This document shows positions 1 to 6,341 of a stretch of DNA of 8,068 nucleotides, piece after piece (the first letter of the stretch is position 1; every line of letters begins with the position of its first letter). Position numbers and translations under genes: made by a program. Below the pieces are notes generated by a model. The model saw nothing but the letters and a program-made list of their open reading frames with translations. It was not told the origin of the DNA and ran no database searches. This stretch comes from CAZTWC01 sp964617105 [NCBI: uncultured Myxococcia bacterium] (GTDB lineage Bacteria; CAZTWC01): NCBI GenBank assembly GCA_964617105.1, contig CAZTWC010000165.1:1-8068 (forward strand). Reading direction: 5' to 3'.

Positions 1-1
1 G

Positions 2-538
2 GTATTAAAAAAATCGGCTACTTTACTTAAAGGTATAGATGATAATCTGCGGACCAATTTGCACCGCATCAGTAAAAAGGCTGAGTTTCTTTGCCATGAT
101 GCCCGAGCGACCCCGGAGATCAACTCCAACAGCGTGCAATTGACCGTAACCTCGCCCCCTTTCCTGGACGTGGTGCAATACGCCCAGGACAATTGGCTGC
201 GCTGCTGGTTTAACCACATTGACGCCTCCAAGGTGGCGTTAGGGATCAAGAGGATCCGCTCCCTGGAAAACTGGAATAAGGTGATGGGCCAGGTTTTTAG
301 GGAAATTTTTAGAATAACCAGACCCAATGGTTTTTTGGCCTTTGAAGTGGGTGAGGTAAAGCAGGGACGAATCAAACTTGAAGAACAGGTGATCCCCCTG
401 GGAATCCAAGCCGGCTTCCAATGCCAGGCAATATTAGTTAATCAACAGACATTTACCAAAACCGCCAATATCTGGGGAGTTAACAACAATCAGAAGGGAA
501 CCAACAGCAACCGGATTGTGATCTTTAGTAAACCATAG
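2..538 (+). CDS. DNA methyltransferase-like protein, C-terminal part (5' truncated by window)
   Basis: The frame is open from base 2 to the TAG at 536-538, giving 178 visible residues. The true start lies upstream, so the TTG at 59 should not be taken as the start. The T-S-P-P-F at 149-163 matches catalytic motif IV (D/N/S-P-P-Y/F) of amino-methyltransferases that modify adenine N6 or cytosine N4. It is followed by a D-N-W-L-R-C-W-F stretch, an A-F-E-V-G-E-V segment near 335-360, and a C-terminal F-T-K-T-A-N-I-W-G-V then G-T-N-S-N-R block (about 450-520). I recall these blocks from a group of DNA modification methylases. The SAM-binding motif (F/D-x-G-x-G) is not visible and should lie upstream of the window, as would any target-recognition region. 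No restriction enzyme is visible beside it, so it may be an orphan methylase. The fold-level call is fairly secure. Target base and sequence are unknown, and an RNA substrate cannot be excluded. Confidence 0.75.
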   Translation, partial: VLKKSATLLKGIDDNLRTNLHRISKKAEFLCHDARATPEINSNSVQLTVTSPPFLDVVQYAQDNWLRCWFNHIDASKVALGIKRIRSLENWNKVMGQVFREIFRITRPNGFLAFEVGEVKQGRIKLEEQVIPLGIQAGFQCQAILVNQQTFTKTANIWGVNNNQKGTNSNRIVIFSKP

Positions 539-549
539 GAGATTTACCC

Positions 550-1449
550 ATGAATGGGAAAACCTTGGCCCCCTTTGCCAAGCAGTTGGGACTGGACTTT
601 ATCATCACCAGTGACGGCCAGGTGTTTTTAATCGAACTGCAACCCGGATTTGGCCGGCTGGGTATAATGACCCTGTTTCCGGAACTTTACCAGAAATACC
701 GCCGTTATCTGCGTCAAAAATCATGCTCAGTCGAACCTGACCATATCTTTTTAAAAAAATATAAAAGATTTTGCCGCAACAAGATCCTCACCTACCGGCT
801 ATTAAAAGAGTTCCAGCCCAACTCCTATCTCTTTCGTAAATGGGAGAGTCCTGCCTTGAAACGCTGGCTCCATTCCCTGTCCGGTGATTTCATTTTGGCC
901 AAACCGCCTTTAGGCGCCCGCGGCGAAGGGATCCGCCTGTTCAAAAGAGAACAGTTGCTCGCCCAGGTTGATCATATCAATACGCCGCCAACCCTAAAAA
1001 GTGTTGGCCTAACCTCCACCCTGGAGGATGATCGGGTTTCTTCGGATAAAAAAACTGGCTCTATTAGCAAAATCAATTTGGGCAATGCGGTGCTGCTACA
1101 GGATTATGTTTTCTCCCGTCCCATTTTTCTGGAGAACCAAAGAGAAAAATTTATTGGCTGTATCCGCCACGTTATCCTGCTAATATGCGATGGACGGGCT
1201 TTGGATATCTACCACCTGCCCTCTTATTGGCGGGTGTCTCCCCATCCCTTTAGTTCCGGTCTGAACCGGGAGTCTCTTACCGCCAATATCAGCCGCGGTG
1301 CTACTCCTTTAGAAGTTGATCCTGGCGAAGCAGATCTGGTGAAAACCAAAGTGGAGGAGATAATCCCTCAAATGGTTAGCCGAATTTTGTCTATGCCCCA
1401 ACCACCGCCGATTAAATCTTCTCAGTTTTTCTCCTCACTGGTAGACTGA
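550..1449 (+). CDS. ATP-grasp domain protein of unknown substrate, motif order apparently permuted
   Basis: This 299-residue protein starts at ATG 550, with AGGAG at 537-541. An in-frame TAA at 529-531 rules out a longer N-terminus. ATP-grasp hallmarks are visible: N77-K78 opening the domain; F-I-L-A-K118-P-P-L-G122-x-x-G125-x-G127 as the ATP lysine plus glycine-rich loop; L-L-Q184-D-Y-V as the likely adenine-contact strand; R206 with C-D214-G; R228; and N246-I-S-R-G. The acidic metal-binding motif that normally follows is missing at the C-terminus. A matching G-L-D16-F-I-I-T-S-D-G and F-L-I-E29-L-Q31-P-G-F-G lies at residues 14-35 instead. Residues about 138-178 form a hydrophilic insert. 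No signal peptide or membrane segment is seen. Family knowledge suggests an ATP-dependent carboxylate-amine (or thiol) ligase, but the substrate is unknown. It is likely co-transcribed with the methyltransferase 11 nt upstream. Confidence 0.7.
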   Translation: MNGKTLAPFAKQLGLDFIITSDGQVFLIELQPGFGRLGIMTLFPELYQKYRRYLRQKSCSVEPDHIFLKKYKRFCRNKILTYRLLKEFQPNSYLFRKWESPALKRWLHSLSGDFILAKPPLGARGEGIRLFKREQLLAQVDHINTPPTLKSVGLTSTLEDDRVSSDKKTGSISKINLGNAVLLQDYVFSRPIFLENQREKFIGCIRHVILLICDGRALDIYHLPSYWRVSPHPFSSGLNRESLTANISRGATPLEVDPGEADLVKTKVEEIIPQMVSRILSMPQPPPIKSSQFFSSLVD

Positions 1450-1487
1450 TACCAGTATTTTGAAAGCCTTCAACTATCCTTTTTTCC

Positions 1488-1516
1488 TTGACTTATATAG
1501 CCAGAGGCGGTAAAAA
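1488..1516 (+). promoter_or_regulatory. Possible sigma70-type promoter for mdh
   Basis: TTGACT (1488-1493) is followed after exactly 17 nt by TAAAAA (1511-1516). The -35 box matches the consensus at five of six positions and the -10 box at four of six. It lies downstream of the ATP-grasp stop codon and would start a transcript near 1523, giving an 80-90 nt leader for mdh. The region is AT-rich, so chance matches are likely. A second -10-like TATGAT at 1527-1532 has no good -35 partner. Confidence 0.35.
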
Positions 1517-1550
1517 TAAAATCCCTTATGATAAATAACTTTAACGTATA

Positions 1551-1582
1551 TTTTTATTTTTTTATTTTTCTTATTTTTTTTT
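1551..1582 (+). other. T-rich tract in mdh leader
   Basis: Of these 32 bases 28 are T; the exceptions are A at 1556, 1564 and 1573 and C at 1570. No GC-rich stem precedes it, so it is not a canonical intrinsic terminator. It sits 13 nt before the AAGGAG ribosome-binding site (1596-1601) of mdh. In RNA it would be an unstructured U-rich leader, the kind of sequence that ribosomal protein S1 or Hfq can bind; that role is inference. Confidence 0.6.
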
Positions 1583-1608
1583 AAACAGTTACTAAAAGGA
1601 GAACAAAC

Positions 1609-2538
1609 ATGGCTAAGAAAAAAATAGCACTTATCGGCGGTGGTCAAATTGGTGGAATCATGGCTCTTATGTGTGCTCAAAAAGAGATGGGTGATGTAGT
1701 AATGTACGATATTCTCGACGGTATGCCCCAGGGCAAATGCCTGGATATCGCCGAAGGCCGTCCAATCAATGGCTTTGATGTCAACCTTAAAGGCACCAAT
1801 GACTGGGCCGATCTGGAAGGTTCTGATGTGGTAATGATTACTGCCGGTGTTCCCCGGAAACCGGGTATGACCAGAGACGACCTGCTGAATGTCAATCTGG
1901 ACATCGTCAAAACCGTTGCCCCCAACGTAAAAAAATATTGCCCCAATGCCTTTGTTATCATCCTCTCCAACCCGTTGGACGTGATGGTTTACTCTTTTCA
2001 CAAACTCACCAACTGGCCCAAAAACATGATCTGCGGTATGGCCGGTGTTCTCGATTCAACCCGGTTCCGCTCCTTTGTGGCCATGGAAACCGGCTTTAGC
2101 GTAAAAGATGTTTCCGCGCTGGTGCTTGGCGGCCACGGGCCCACCATGGTACCGCTGGTTCGTTATGCCAACATCAACGGCCTGCCCATTGAACTGTTCC
2201 TCTCCCAGGAGCAAATCTCCGCTATCGTAAAACGGACCCAGGAAGCAGGCACCGAAATTGTCAAACTGCTTAAAACCGGAAGCGCTTTCTTCTCCCCCGC
2301 TGAATCAGCAGTGCAGATGGCAAATGCCTATCTCAAAGATCACAAAAGGCTTTTGGCCTGCGCCGCCCTCTGCGAAGGGGAATACGGTGTCAAAGGCCAG
2401 TTTGTCGGCGTGCCGGTTATCATGGGCGCTGGTGGCATAGAAAAGATCATCGAACTGGAACTCAACGCTGATGAAAAAGCGATGATGGATAAATCGATTG
2501 ATCATGTCATCAAAGTTACTGAGCAGGTTACTCTGTAG
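1609..2538 (+). CDS. mdh: Malate dehydrogenase (LDH-like family, NAD-dependent)
   Basis: This cytosolic enzyme interconverts malate and oxaloacetate with NAD(H). The 309-residue length is normal for the lactate/malate dehydrogenase superfamily. The start ATG 1609 has AAGGAG 7 nt upstream. The N-terminal Rossmann fold shows G10-G-G-Q-I-G15 (G-x-G-x-x-G), with D34 at the end of the second strand, the residue that favours NAD over NADP. The mobile substrate loop reads G80-V-P-R83-K-P-G-M-T-R89. An arginine at 83, where lactate dehydrogenases carry glutamine, supports malate specificity. N121, D149, R152 and H176 (G-G-H-G) complete the active site as the substrate-binding and proton-relay residues. 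One oddity is P178 after H176-G177, where D is commonly seen. The gene has its own possible promoter and is followed by a strong terminator, so it may be transcribed at least partly apart from sucCD-kor. Confidence 0.96.
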   Translation: MAKKKIALIGGGQIGGIMALMCAQKEMGDVVMYDILDGMPQGKCLDIAEGRPINGFDVNLKGTNDWADLEGSDVVMITAGVPRKPGMTRDDLLNVNLDIVKTVAPNVKKYCPNAFVIILSNPLDVMVYSFHKLTNWPKNMICGMAGVLDSTRFRSFVAMETGFSVKDVSALVLGGHGPTMVPLVRYANINGLPIELFLSQEQISAIVKRTQEAGTEIVKLLKTGSAFFSPAESAVQMANAYLKDHKRLLACAALCEGEYGVKGQFVGVPVIMGAGGIEKIIELELNADEKAMMDKSIDHVIKVTEQVTL

Positions 2539-2639
2539 CCATTTTTAGTCTGGCATATCATTGCCCGACAATAGCATTCTCGCGAACAACAACATTGAGC
2601 GAGATTATGAAAAAAACAGAAAACGGATAAATTATTCAT

Positions 2640-2674
2640 AAGGGGTGTTCCTTTAAGGGACACCCCTTTTCTTT
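2640..2674 (+). terminator. Intrinsic (Rho-independent) terminator after mdh
   Basis: A 10-bp GC-rich stem (2642-2651 paired with 2657-2666, one G-U pair) closes a 5-nt TTTAA loop. Two further A-T pairs (2640-2641 with 2667-2668) extend it, and the downstream run is TTTTCTTT. This is a textbook terminator shape. It lies about 100 nt after the mdh stop and about 56 nt before sucC, so it would end or attenuate the mdh transcript. Confidence 0.88.
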
Positions 2675-2730
2675 ATATCAGCGCCAATAATTGAATAGGC
2701 ACTAATGAGTATCAATATTAAGGAGTAAAG

Positions 2731-3891
2731 ATGAAAATTCACGAGTATCAGGCCAAAGAAATTTTCAGACAATACGGAGTGACAGTGCCTGAGGGGAAAG
2801 TGGCCTACACCCCCCAGGAGGCTGAAAATATTGCCAAAGAACTGGGTGGCGGCACAGTGGTAGTCAAAGCCCAGATTCACGCCGGTGGCAGGGGTAAAGG
2901 TGGTGGTGTCAAAATTGCCAAGAATCCAGCAGATGCCAAAAAACTGGCCCAAGATATTTTGGGCATGAATCTGAAAACTCACCAAACCGGTCCTGAGGGA
3001 CAAGAGGTAAAGAAGATCCTGGTCGAACAGGGGTTGGATATTGCCAAAGAGTTCTATCTGGGTATAGTTCTGGATCGGGAGACCTCCAAAGTAAACTTTA
3101 TCGCCAGTTCCGAAGGTGGTATGGAGATCGAAGTGGTGGCAGCCAAATCACCGGAAAAGATTGTCCGGCAGTCGGTCGATCCCACCACCGGTTTTTTACC
3201 CTTTCAGGGACGCAAACTGGCTTACGCCCTTGGGTTGGAAGGCAAAGCAATAAAACAGGCGGTAAAGTTTATGCATGCCCTTTATAAAGTCTATGTAGAA
3301 AACGATGCCACCCTGCTGGAAATCAACCCCCTAATCCTTACTAAAGGTGGGGATATCATGGCTTTGGACGCCAAAATGAACTTCGATGACAACGCTCTGT
3401 TCAGACATTCAAATATCTCTGAATTGAGAGATTTGGACGAAGAGGATCCCAAAGAGATCGAGGCATCCAAATTCAACCTCAGTTATATCAGCCTGGACGG
3501 CAATATCGGCTGCATGGTCAACGGCGCCGGGCTAGCCATGGCTACCATGGATATTATCAAACTCTCCGGCGCCGAGCCGGCTAATTTCCTGGATGTAGGT
3601 GGTGGAGCCAACACCGAACAGGTTACAGCAGCCTTTAAAATCCTTCTCGCAGATCCCAATGTCAAAGGGGTGCTGGTCAACATTTTTGGCGGTATCCTCA
3701 AATGCGATGTTATTGCTGAAGGTATTGTCACTGCTGCCAAAGAGGTGAAGTTGAACGTGCCGCTCGTGGTAAGGCTGGAGGGAACCAACTTTGAGCGGGG
3801 TCGTCAGATATTGAAAGATTCAGGACTGGCTATCACCCCGGCAGATGGTATGAAAGATGCTGCCAAAAAAGTTACCCAAATCGTAAATTAA
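2731..3891 (+). CDS. sucC: Succinyl-CoA synthetase (ADP/GDP-forming), beta subunit
   Basis: The beta subunit supplies the nucleotide-binding ATP-grasp domain of the enzyme that interconverts succinyl-CoA plus NDP plus phosphate and succinate plus NTP plus CoA. At 386 residues it nearly matches the E. coli protein (388) and is collinear with it. Visible landmarks are the N-terminal [10 protein letters not shown]46 with the H-A-G52-G-R-G-K-G-G loop for nucleotide binding; and L-L-E-I-N199-P-L with A-L-D213-A-K, the Mg2+ ligands. The C-terminal ligase domain carries [13 protein letters not shown] and L-D-V-G-G-G-A. ATG 2731 has AAGGAG at 2720-2725, 5 nt away. sucD follows after 31 nt. Whether ATP or GTP is used cannot be decided here. 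No promoter is obvious between the upstream terminator and this gene. Confidence 0.97.
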   Translation: MKIHEYQAKEIFRQYGVTVPEGKVAYTPQEAENIAKELGGGTVVVKAQIHAGGRGKGGGVKIAKNPADAKKLAQDILGMNLKTHQTGPEGQEVKKILVEQGLDIAKEFYLGIVLDRETSKVNFIASSEGGMEIEVVAAKSPEKIVRQSVDPTTGFLPFQGRKLAYALGLEGKAIKQAVKFMHALYKVYVENDATLLEINPLILTKGGDIMALDAKMNFDDNALFRHSNISELRDLDEEDPKEIEASKFNLSYISLDGNIGCMVNGAGLAMATMDIIKLSGAEPANFLDVGGGANTEQVTAAFKILLADPNVKGVLVNIFGGILKCDVIAEGIVTAAKEVKLNVPLVVRLEGTNFERGRQILKDSGLAITPADGMKDAAKKVTQIVN

Positions 3892-3910
3892 CCAGAAAAA
3901 ATTAGATCCG

Positions 3911-3916
3911 AGGAGG
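3911..3916 (+). promoter_or_regulatory. Ribosome-binding site that fixes the sucD TTG start
   Basis: A perfect AGGAGG lies 6 nt upstream of TTG 3923-3925. Starting there gives M-S-I-L-V, which aligns with the N-terminus of E. coli SucD, so the rare start codon is well supported. Confidence 0.85.
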
Positions 3917-3922
3917 TTTAAG

Positions 3923-4795
3923 TTGAGTATTTTAGTAAATAAAGAAACAAAAGCGGTGATCCAGGGGATTACTGGCGGTGCCGGCAGTTTTCACTCCAGC
4001 GCCATGCTCGAATACGGCACTCAAATAGTGGCAGGCGTTACTCCCGGCAAAGGGGGACAAAAATTTGAAGATAAAGTGCCTATTTTTAACTCTGTTTACC
4101 AGTCCGTCCAGGAGACCGGCGCCAATGCATCGGTTATTTTCGTGCCGCCACCCTTTGCAGCTGATGCCATTATGGAAGCAGTGGATGCCGGGATAAAACT
4201 GGTGATCTGTATCACCGAAGGGCTCCCAATCTTGGATATGGTCAAGATAAAACCAGTATTGAATGTATCTGGCGTAAATTTGATTGGTCCCAATTGCCCC
4301 GGAGTTATCACTCCCAATGAATGCAAACTGGGAATAATGCCTGGTCACATACACCAAAAGGGCCCAGTAGGGGTCATTTCCCGTAGTGGCACTTTGACTT
4401 ACGAAGCAGTGGGACAACTCTCAAAACGTAACTTGGGTCAGTCCACCTGTATTGGTATGGGTGGAGACCCGGTGCATGGCCTGGGTTTTATCGAGTGCCT
4501 GAAGATGTTCCAGGATGATAAAGAAACCGAAGCTATTGTGATGATAGGTGAAATCGGCGGTTCGGACGAAGAGAACGCTGCTGAATTTATTAAAACCAAT
4601 GTTACCAAGCCGGTGGTTTCTTTTATTGCTGGCCAAACCGCTCCCAAAGGTAAAAGGATGGGACATGCCGGCGCTATTATCGCTGGAGGAAAAGGGACTG
4701 CGGCCGAAAAAGTCAAAGCCCTGAGAAACGCCGGAGTTACGGTGGTGGACTCTCCTGCAGATATCGGCGAAGCCATGGCTTCTCATTTAAAATAG
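3923..4795 (+). CDS. sucD: Succinyl-CoA synthetase, alpha subunit
   Basis: The alpha subunit binds CoA and carries the phosphohistidine intermediate of succinyl-CoA synthetase, working as a heteromer with SucC. At 290 residues it matches the family, and it aligns along its whole length with E. coli SucD as I remember it. The CoA-binding Rossmann domain begins with G15[10 protein letters not shown]25, followed by V-T-P-G-K-G-G. The mid-region has [11 protein letters not shown] and S-R-S-G-T-L-T-Y-E. The phosphorylated histidine is H248 in [13 protein letters not shown]. The preceding G-E-I-G-G and A-P-K-G-K-R-M-G blocks are intact. Translation starts at TTG with a perfect Shine-Dalgarno. korD follows after 15 nt, which suggests one transcript linking succinyl-CoA synthetase to the oxidoreductase that makes or uses its substrate. 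Confidence 0.97.
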   Translation: MSILVNKETKAVIQGITGGAGSFHSSAMLEYGTQIVAGVTPGKGGQKFEDKVPIFNSVYQSVQETGANASVIFVPPPFAADAIMEAVDAGIKLVICITEGLPILDMVKIKPVLNVSGVNLIGPNCPGVITPNECKLGIMPGHIHQKGPVGVISRSGTLTYEAVGQLSKRNLGQSTCIGMGGDPVHGLGFIECLKMFQDDKETEAIVMIGEIGGSDEENAAEFIKTNVTKPVVSFIAGQTAPKGKRMGHAGAIIAGGKGTAAEKVKALRNAGVTVVDSPADIGEAMASHLK

Positions 4796-4810
4796 GTTAG
4801 AGGAGACAAA

Positions 4811-5101
4811 ATGGAAACCAAACGAAATATCGAAAAAATTTTCAAGCCGATTCCAGATATAGTCAAAGTTTACCAGGATGACTATACTACTATAAGCATA
4901 AGTCAAAAACGGTGCAAGGTTTGTGAGATTTGCAGTTTCTACTGCCCTGACAAAATCTTGGAGATGACTCTGGATACAGCTATTATTACCGACATCCAAA
5001 AATGCAACCAGTGCCAAATGTGTGAGTTGAGGTGTCCAGATTTCGCCATTTCGGTGGAGGTTAAGGAACGCCGGAAAAAAGCAAAGAAGAAAACTGGTTA
5101 A
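4811..5101 (+). CDS. korD: 2-oxoglutarate:ferredoxin oxidoreductase, delta (2x[4Fe-4S] ferredoxin) subunit
   Basis: This 96-residue protein has two complete bacterial-ferredoxin cluster motifs, C35-x2-C38-x2-C41-x3-C45-P and C65-x2-C68-x2-C71-x3-C75-P, so it should bind two [4Fe-4S] clusters. Gene order shows it to be the electron-transfer subunit of the KorABG complex, passing electrons between the KorB cluster and soluble ferredoxin. About 34 residues precede the first cluster. The tail after residue 85 is very basic (K/R-rich), possibly for docking on acidic partners; that is inference. ATG 4811 follows AGGAG at 4801-4805. The same domain type occurs in pyruvate (PorD) and branched-chain (VorD) enzymes, so the 2-oxoglutarate assignment rests on the sucCD and mdh context. 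The gene may be split from korA by a structured 103-nt gap. Confidence 0.88.
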   Translation: METKRNIEKIFKPIPDIVKVYQDDYTTISISQKRCKVCEICSFYCPDKILEMTLDTAIITDIQKCNQCQMCELRCPDFAISVEVKERRKKAKKKTG

Positions 5102-5124
5102 CGGTAAGAAACAGAAACAACAAC

Positions 5125-5182
5125 AATTTTCCCGGATTGATAAATTTTCAATTTGTCAGACCAAATCTGGCTCCGGGAAATT
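5125..5182 (+). promoter_or_regulatory. Structured intercistronic element between korD and korA
   Basis: A perfect 9-bp inverted repeat pairs 5128-5136 with 5172-5180. With one bulged T, two more A-T pairs (5125-5126 with 5181-5182) extend it. Inside, 5138-5146 pairs with 5150-5158 (eight Watson-Crick and one G-U) around a TTC loop. A small CCA/TGG hairpin (5161-5163 with 5168-5170) is possible next to it, giving a three-way-junction shape. No T-run follows, so it is not an intrinsic terminator. The A/C-rich 5' flank is probably unpaired. Possible roles are an mRNA stabiliser or processing site that sets korD:korA stoichiometry, or a protein-binding site. Confidence 0.55.
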
Positions 5183-5183
5183 A

Positions 5184-5198
5184 CCTTTAAGAAAGGAG
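5184..5198 (+). promoter_or_regulatory. korA ribosome-binding site within a small hairpin
   Basis: AAAGGAG at 5192-5198 lies 6 nt before TTG 5205 and sets the korA start. CCTTT at 5184-5188 is exactly complementary to AAAGG at 5192-5196 across a 3-nt loop, so the Shine-Dalgarno could be partly hidden. The 5-bp stem is weak and may have little effect alone. Confidence 0.5.
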
Positions 5199-5204
5199 AT
5201 TACT

Positions 5205-6341
5205 TTGAACTCAAAAAAAACGGAATTCATACAAGGTAATCATGCCCTGGCTCAGGGGGCCCTATACGCCGGCTGCCGATTTTTTGCCGGCTATCCAATC
5301 ACCCCCTCTTCAGAGATTGCCGAATTTTTAGCCCAACAAATGCCTCTTAATGGCGGGACTTTTATTCAGATGGAAGATGAAATTGCAGCCATGGCGGCAA
5401 TATTAGGCGGATCTTTGACGGGCGCAAAAGCCTTGACTGCCACCAGTGGACCTGGTTTTTCCCTCAAGCAGGAAAACCTTGGTTACGGCTATCTGTGCGA
5501 GATCCCCTGCGTAGTGGTGAACATCATGCGCGGCGGCCCCAGCACCGGGCTTCCCACTGCACCATCCCAGTCCGATATCATGGCGGCCCGTTGGGGAACC
5601 CACGGCGACCATCCCTGTATCGCTCTGGCGCCAGCCTCTATTAAGGAGATGTTTTTCGAAACAGTGAGAGCCTTCAACCTGGCGGAACAGTTCCGGATGC
5701 CCATTATCATCCTCAGCGATGAGATCATTGGCCACATGCGCGAGCGGCTGGTTTTCCCGGAGGAAGGGGAATTGGAAATTGTGGAACGGAAGAAACCAAC
5801 TGTTCCTCCTGAAGATTACAACCCCTACGACACTCAGTTTGGTGATATACCACCGCTGGCCAGTTTTGGAAGTGGATATCGTTTCCATATTACCGGCCTT
5901 AATCATGATTATACCGGCTTCCCAACCAACGAACCAAAATTGGTATCTGATGATGAAATACGACTGATGAGAAAAGTCGATGGTAACCTCAAAGATATTG
6001 AAAAGTGGGAATCCTACAAACTGGATGACGCAGATATGGCTATTGTGGCCATTGGCTCCACTGCCCGCTGTGCCAGGATGGTGATCAACCAATTGCGCGA
6101 ACAGGGGTTGAAGATTGGGCTGTTTAGGCCGATTACGCTCTGGCCTTTCCCGGAAAAACAGATCAAAGAATTGGCCGGACAGGTAAAATTCATAATGGTG
6201 CCTGAGATGAACCTGGGACAGATGATCCTGGAAGTTGAGAGAGTTATCGCCGGAAAATGCGATCTTCACGGACTACACTCAGTCTCCGGAGAACCGATCC
6301 ATCCCAACATGATGCTTGAGAAGATCAAGGAGGTGCTTTAA
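5205..6341 (+). CDS. korA: 2-oxoglutarate:ferredoxin oxidoreductase, alpha subunit
   Basis: The alpha subunit supplies the pyrimidine-binding (PYR) domain for thiamine diphosphate and part of the 2-oxoacid site. KorAB with gamma and delta interconverts 2-oxoglutarate plus CoA and succinyl-CoA plus CO2 using ferredoxin. The 378-residue length fits the unfused alpha subunit. Visible motifs are G29-Y-P-I-T33-P-S-S-E (substrate-carboxylate loop), Q55-M-E-D-E59 (the acidic residues expected near the thiamine aminopyrimidine), T-S-G-P-G-F-S-L-K-Q-E, and R109-G-G-P-S-T-G-L-P-T118. The C-terminal part is the transketolase-C-like domain, with I-V-A-I-G-S-T-A-R and P-I-T-L-W-P-F-P. The start is TTG 5205, fixed by AAAGGAG 6 nt upstream. 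Its stop overlaps the korB start by one base (TAATG), indicating coupled translation. Specificity for 2-oxoglutarate over branched-chain 2-oxoacids is inferred from context. Confidence 0.93.
   Translation: MNSKKTEFIQGNHALAQGALYAGCRFFAGYPITPSSEIAEFLAQQMPLNGGTFIQMEDEIAAMAAILGGSLTGAKALTATSGPGFSLKQENLGYGYLCEIPCVVVNIMRGGPSTGLPTAPSQSDIMAARWGTHGDHPCIALAPASIKEMFFETVRAFNLAEQFRMPIIILSDEIIGHMRERLVFPEEGELEIVERKKPTVPPEDYNPYDTQFGDIPPLASFGSGYRFHITGLNHDYTGFPTNEPKLVSDDEIRLMRKVDGNLKDIEKWESYKLDDADMAIVAIGSTARCARMVINQLREQGLKIGLFRPITLWPFPEKQIKELAGQVKFIMVPEMNLGQMILEVERVIAGKCDLHGLHSVSGEPIHPNMMLEKIKEVL

Noticed and set aside
59-61. TTG as the start of the methyltransferase-like gene
   Set aside because: The frame is open back to the window edge, no ribosome-binding site precedes it, and the essential SAM-binding motif would be missing. 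It is an internal codon of a longer gene.
1474-2001. Minus-strand open frame of 175 codons across the mdh leader and 5' half
   Set aside because: It lies opposite mdh, and its first part is a lysine/asparagine-rich read-through of the T-rich tract. No family resemblance or plausible ribosome-binding site was seen.
2578-2604. Inverted repeat TCTCGC / GCGAGA with a 15-nt spacer after mdh
   Set aside because: Only 6 bp with a long loop and no T-run. It is weak compared with the real terminator at 2640-2674 and could be chance.
2691-2721. Possible promoter TTGAAT with an AT-rich -10 upstream of sucC
   Set aside because: The best -10 matches are poor (3 of 6) or wrongly spaced, and they overlap the ribosome-binding site, which would leave no leader.
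5137-5181. Possible promoter within the korD-korA gap (TTGATA or TTGTCA as -35)
   Set aside because: No -10 box better than 3 of 6 is found at suitable spacing. The same bases are better explained by the inverted repeats.
5403-6269. Long minus-strand open frame (288 codons) opposite korA
   Set aside because: The + strand frame is clearly KorA with intact motifs. The antisense translation shows no recognisable domain and is best explained by codon bias of korA.
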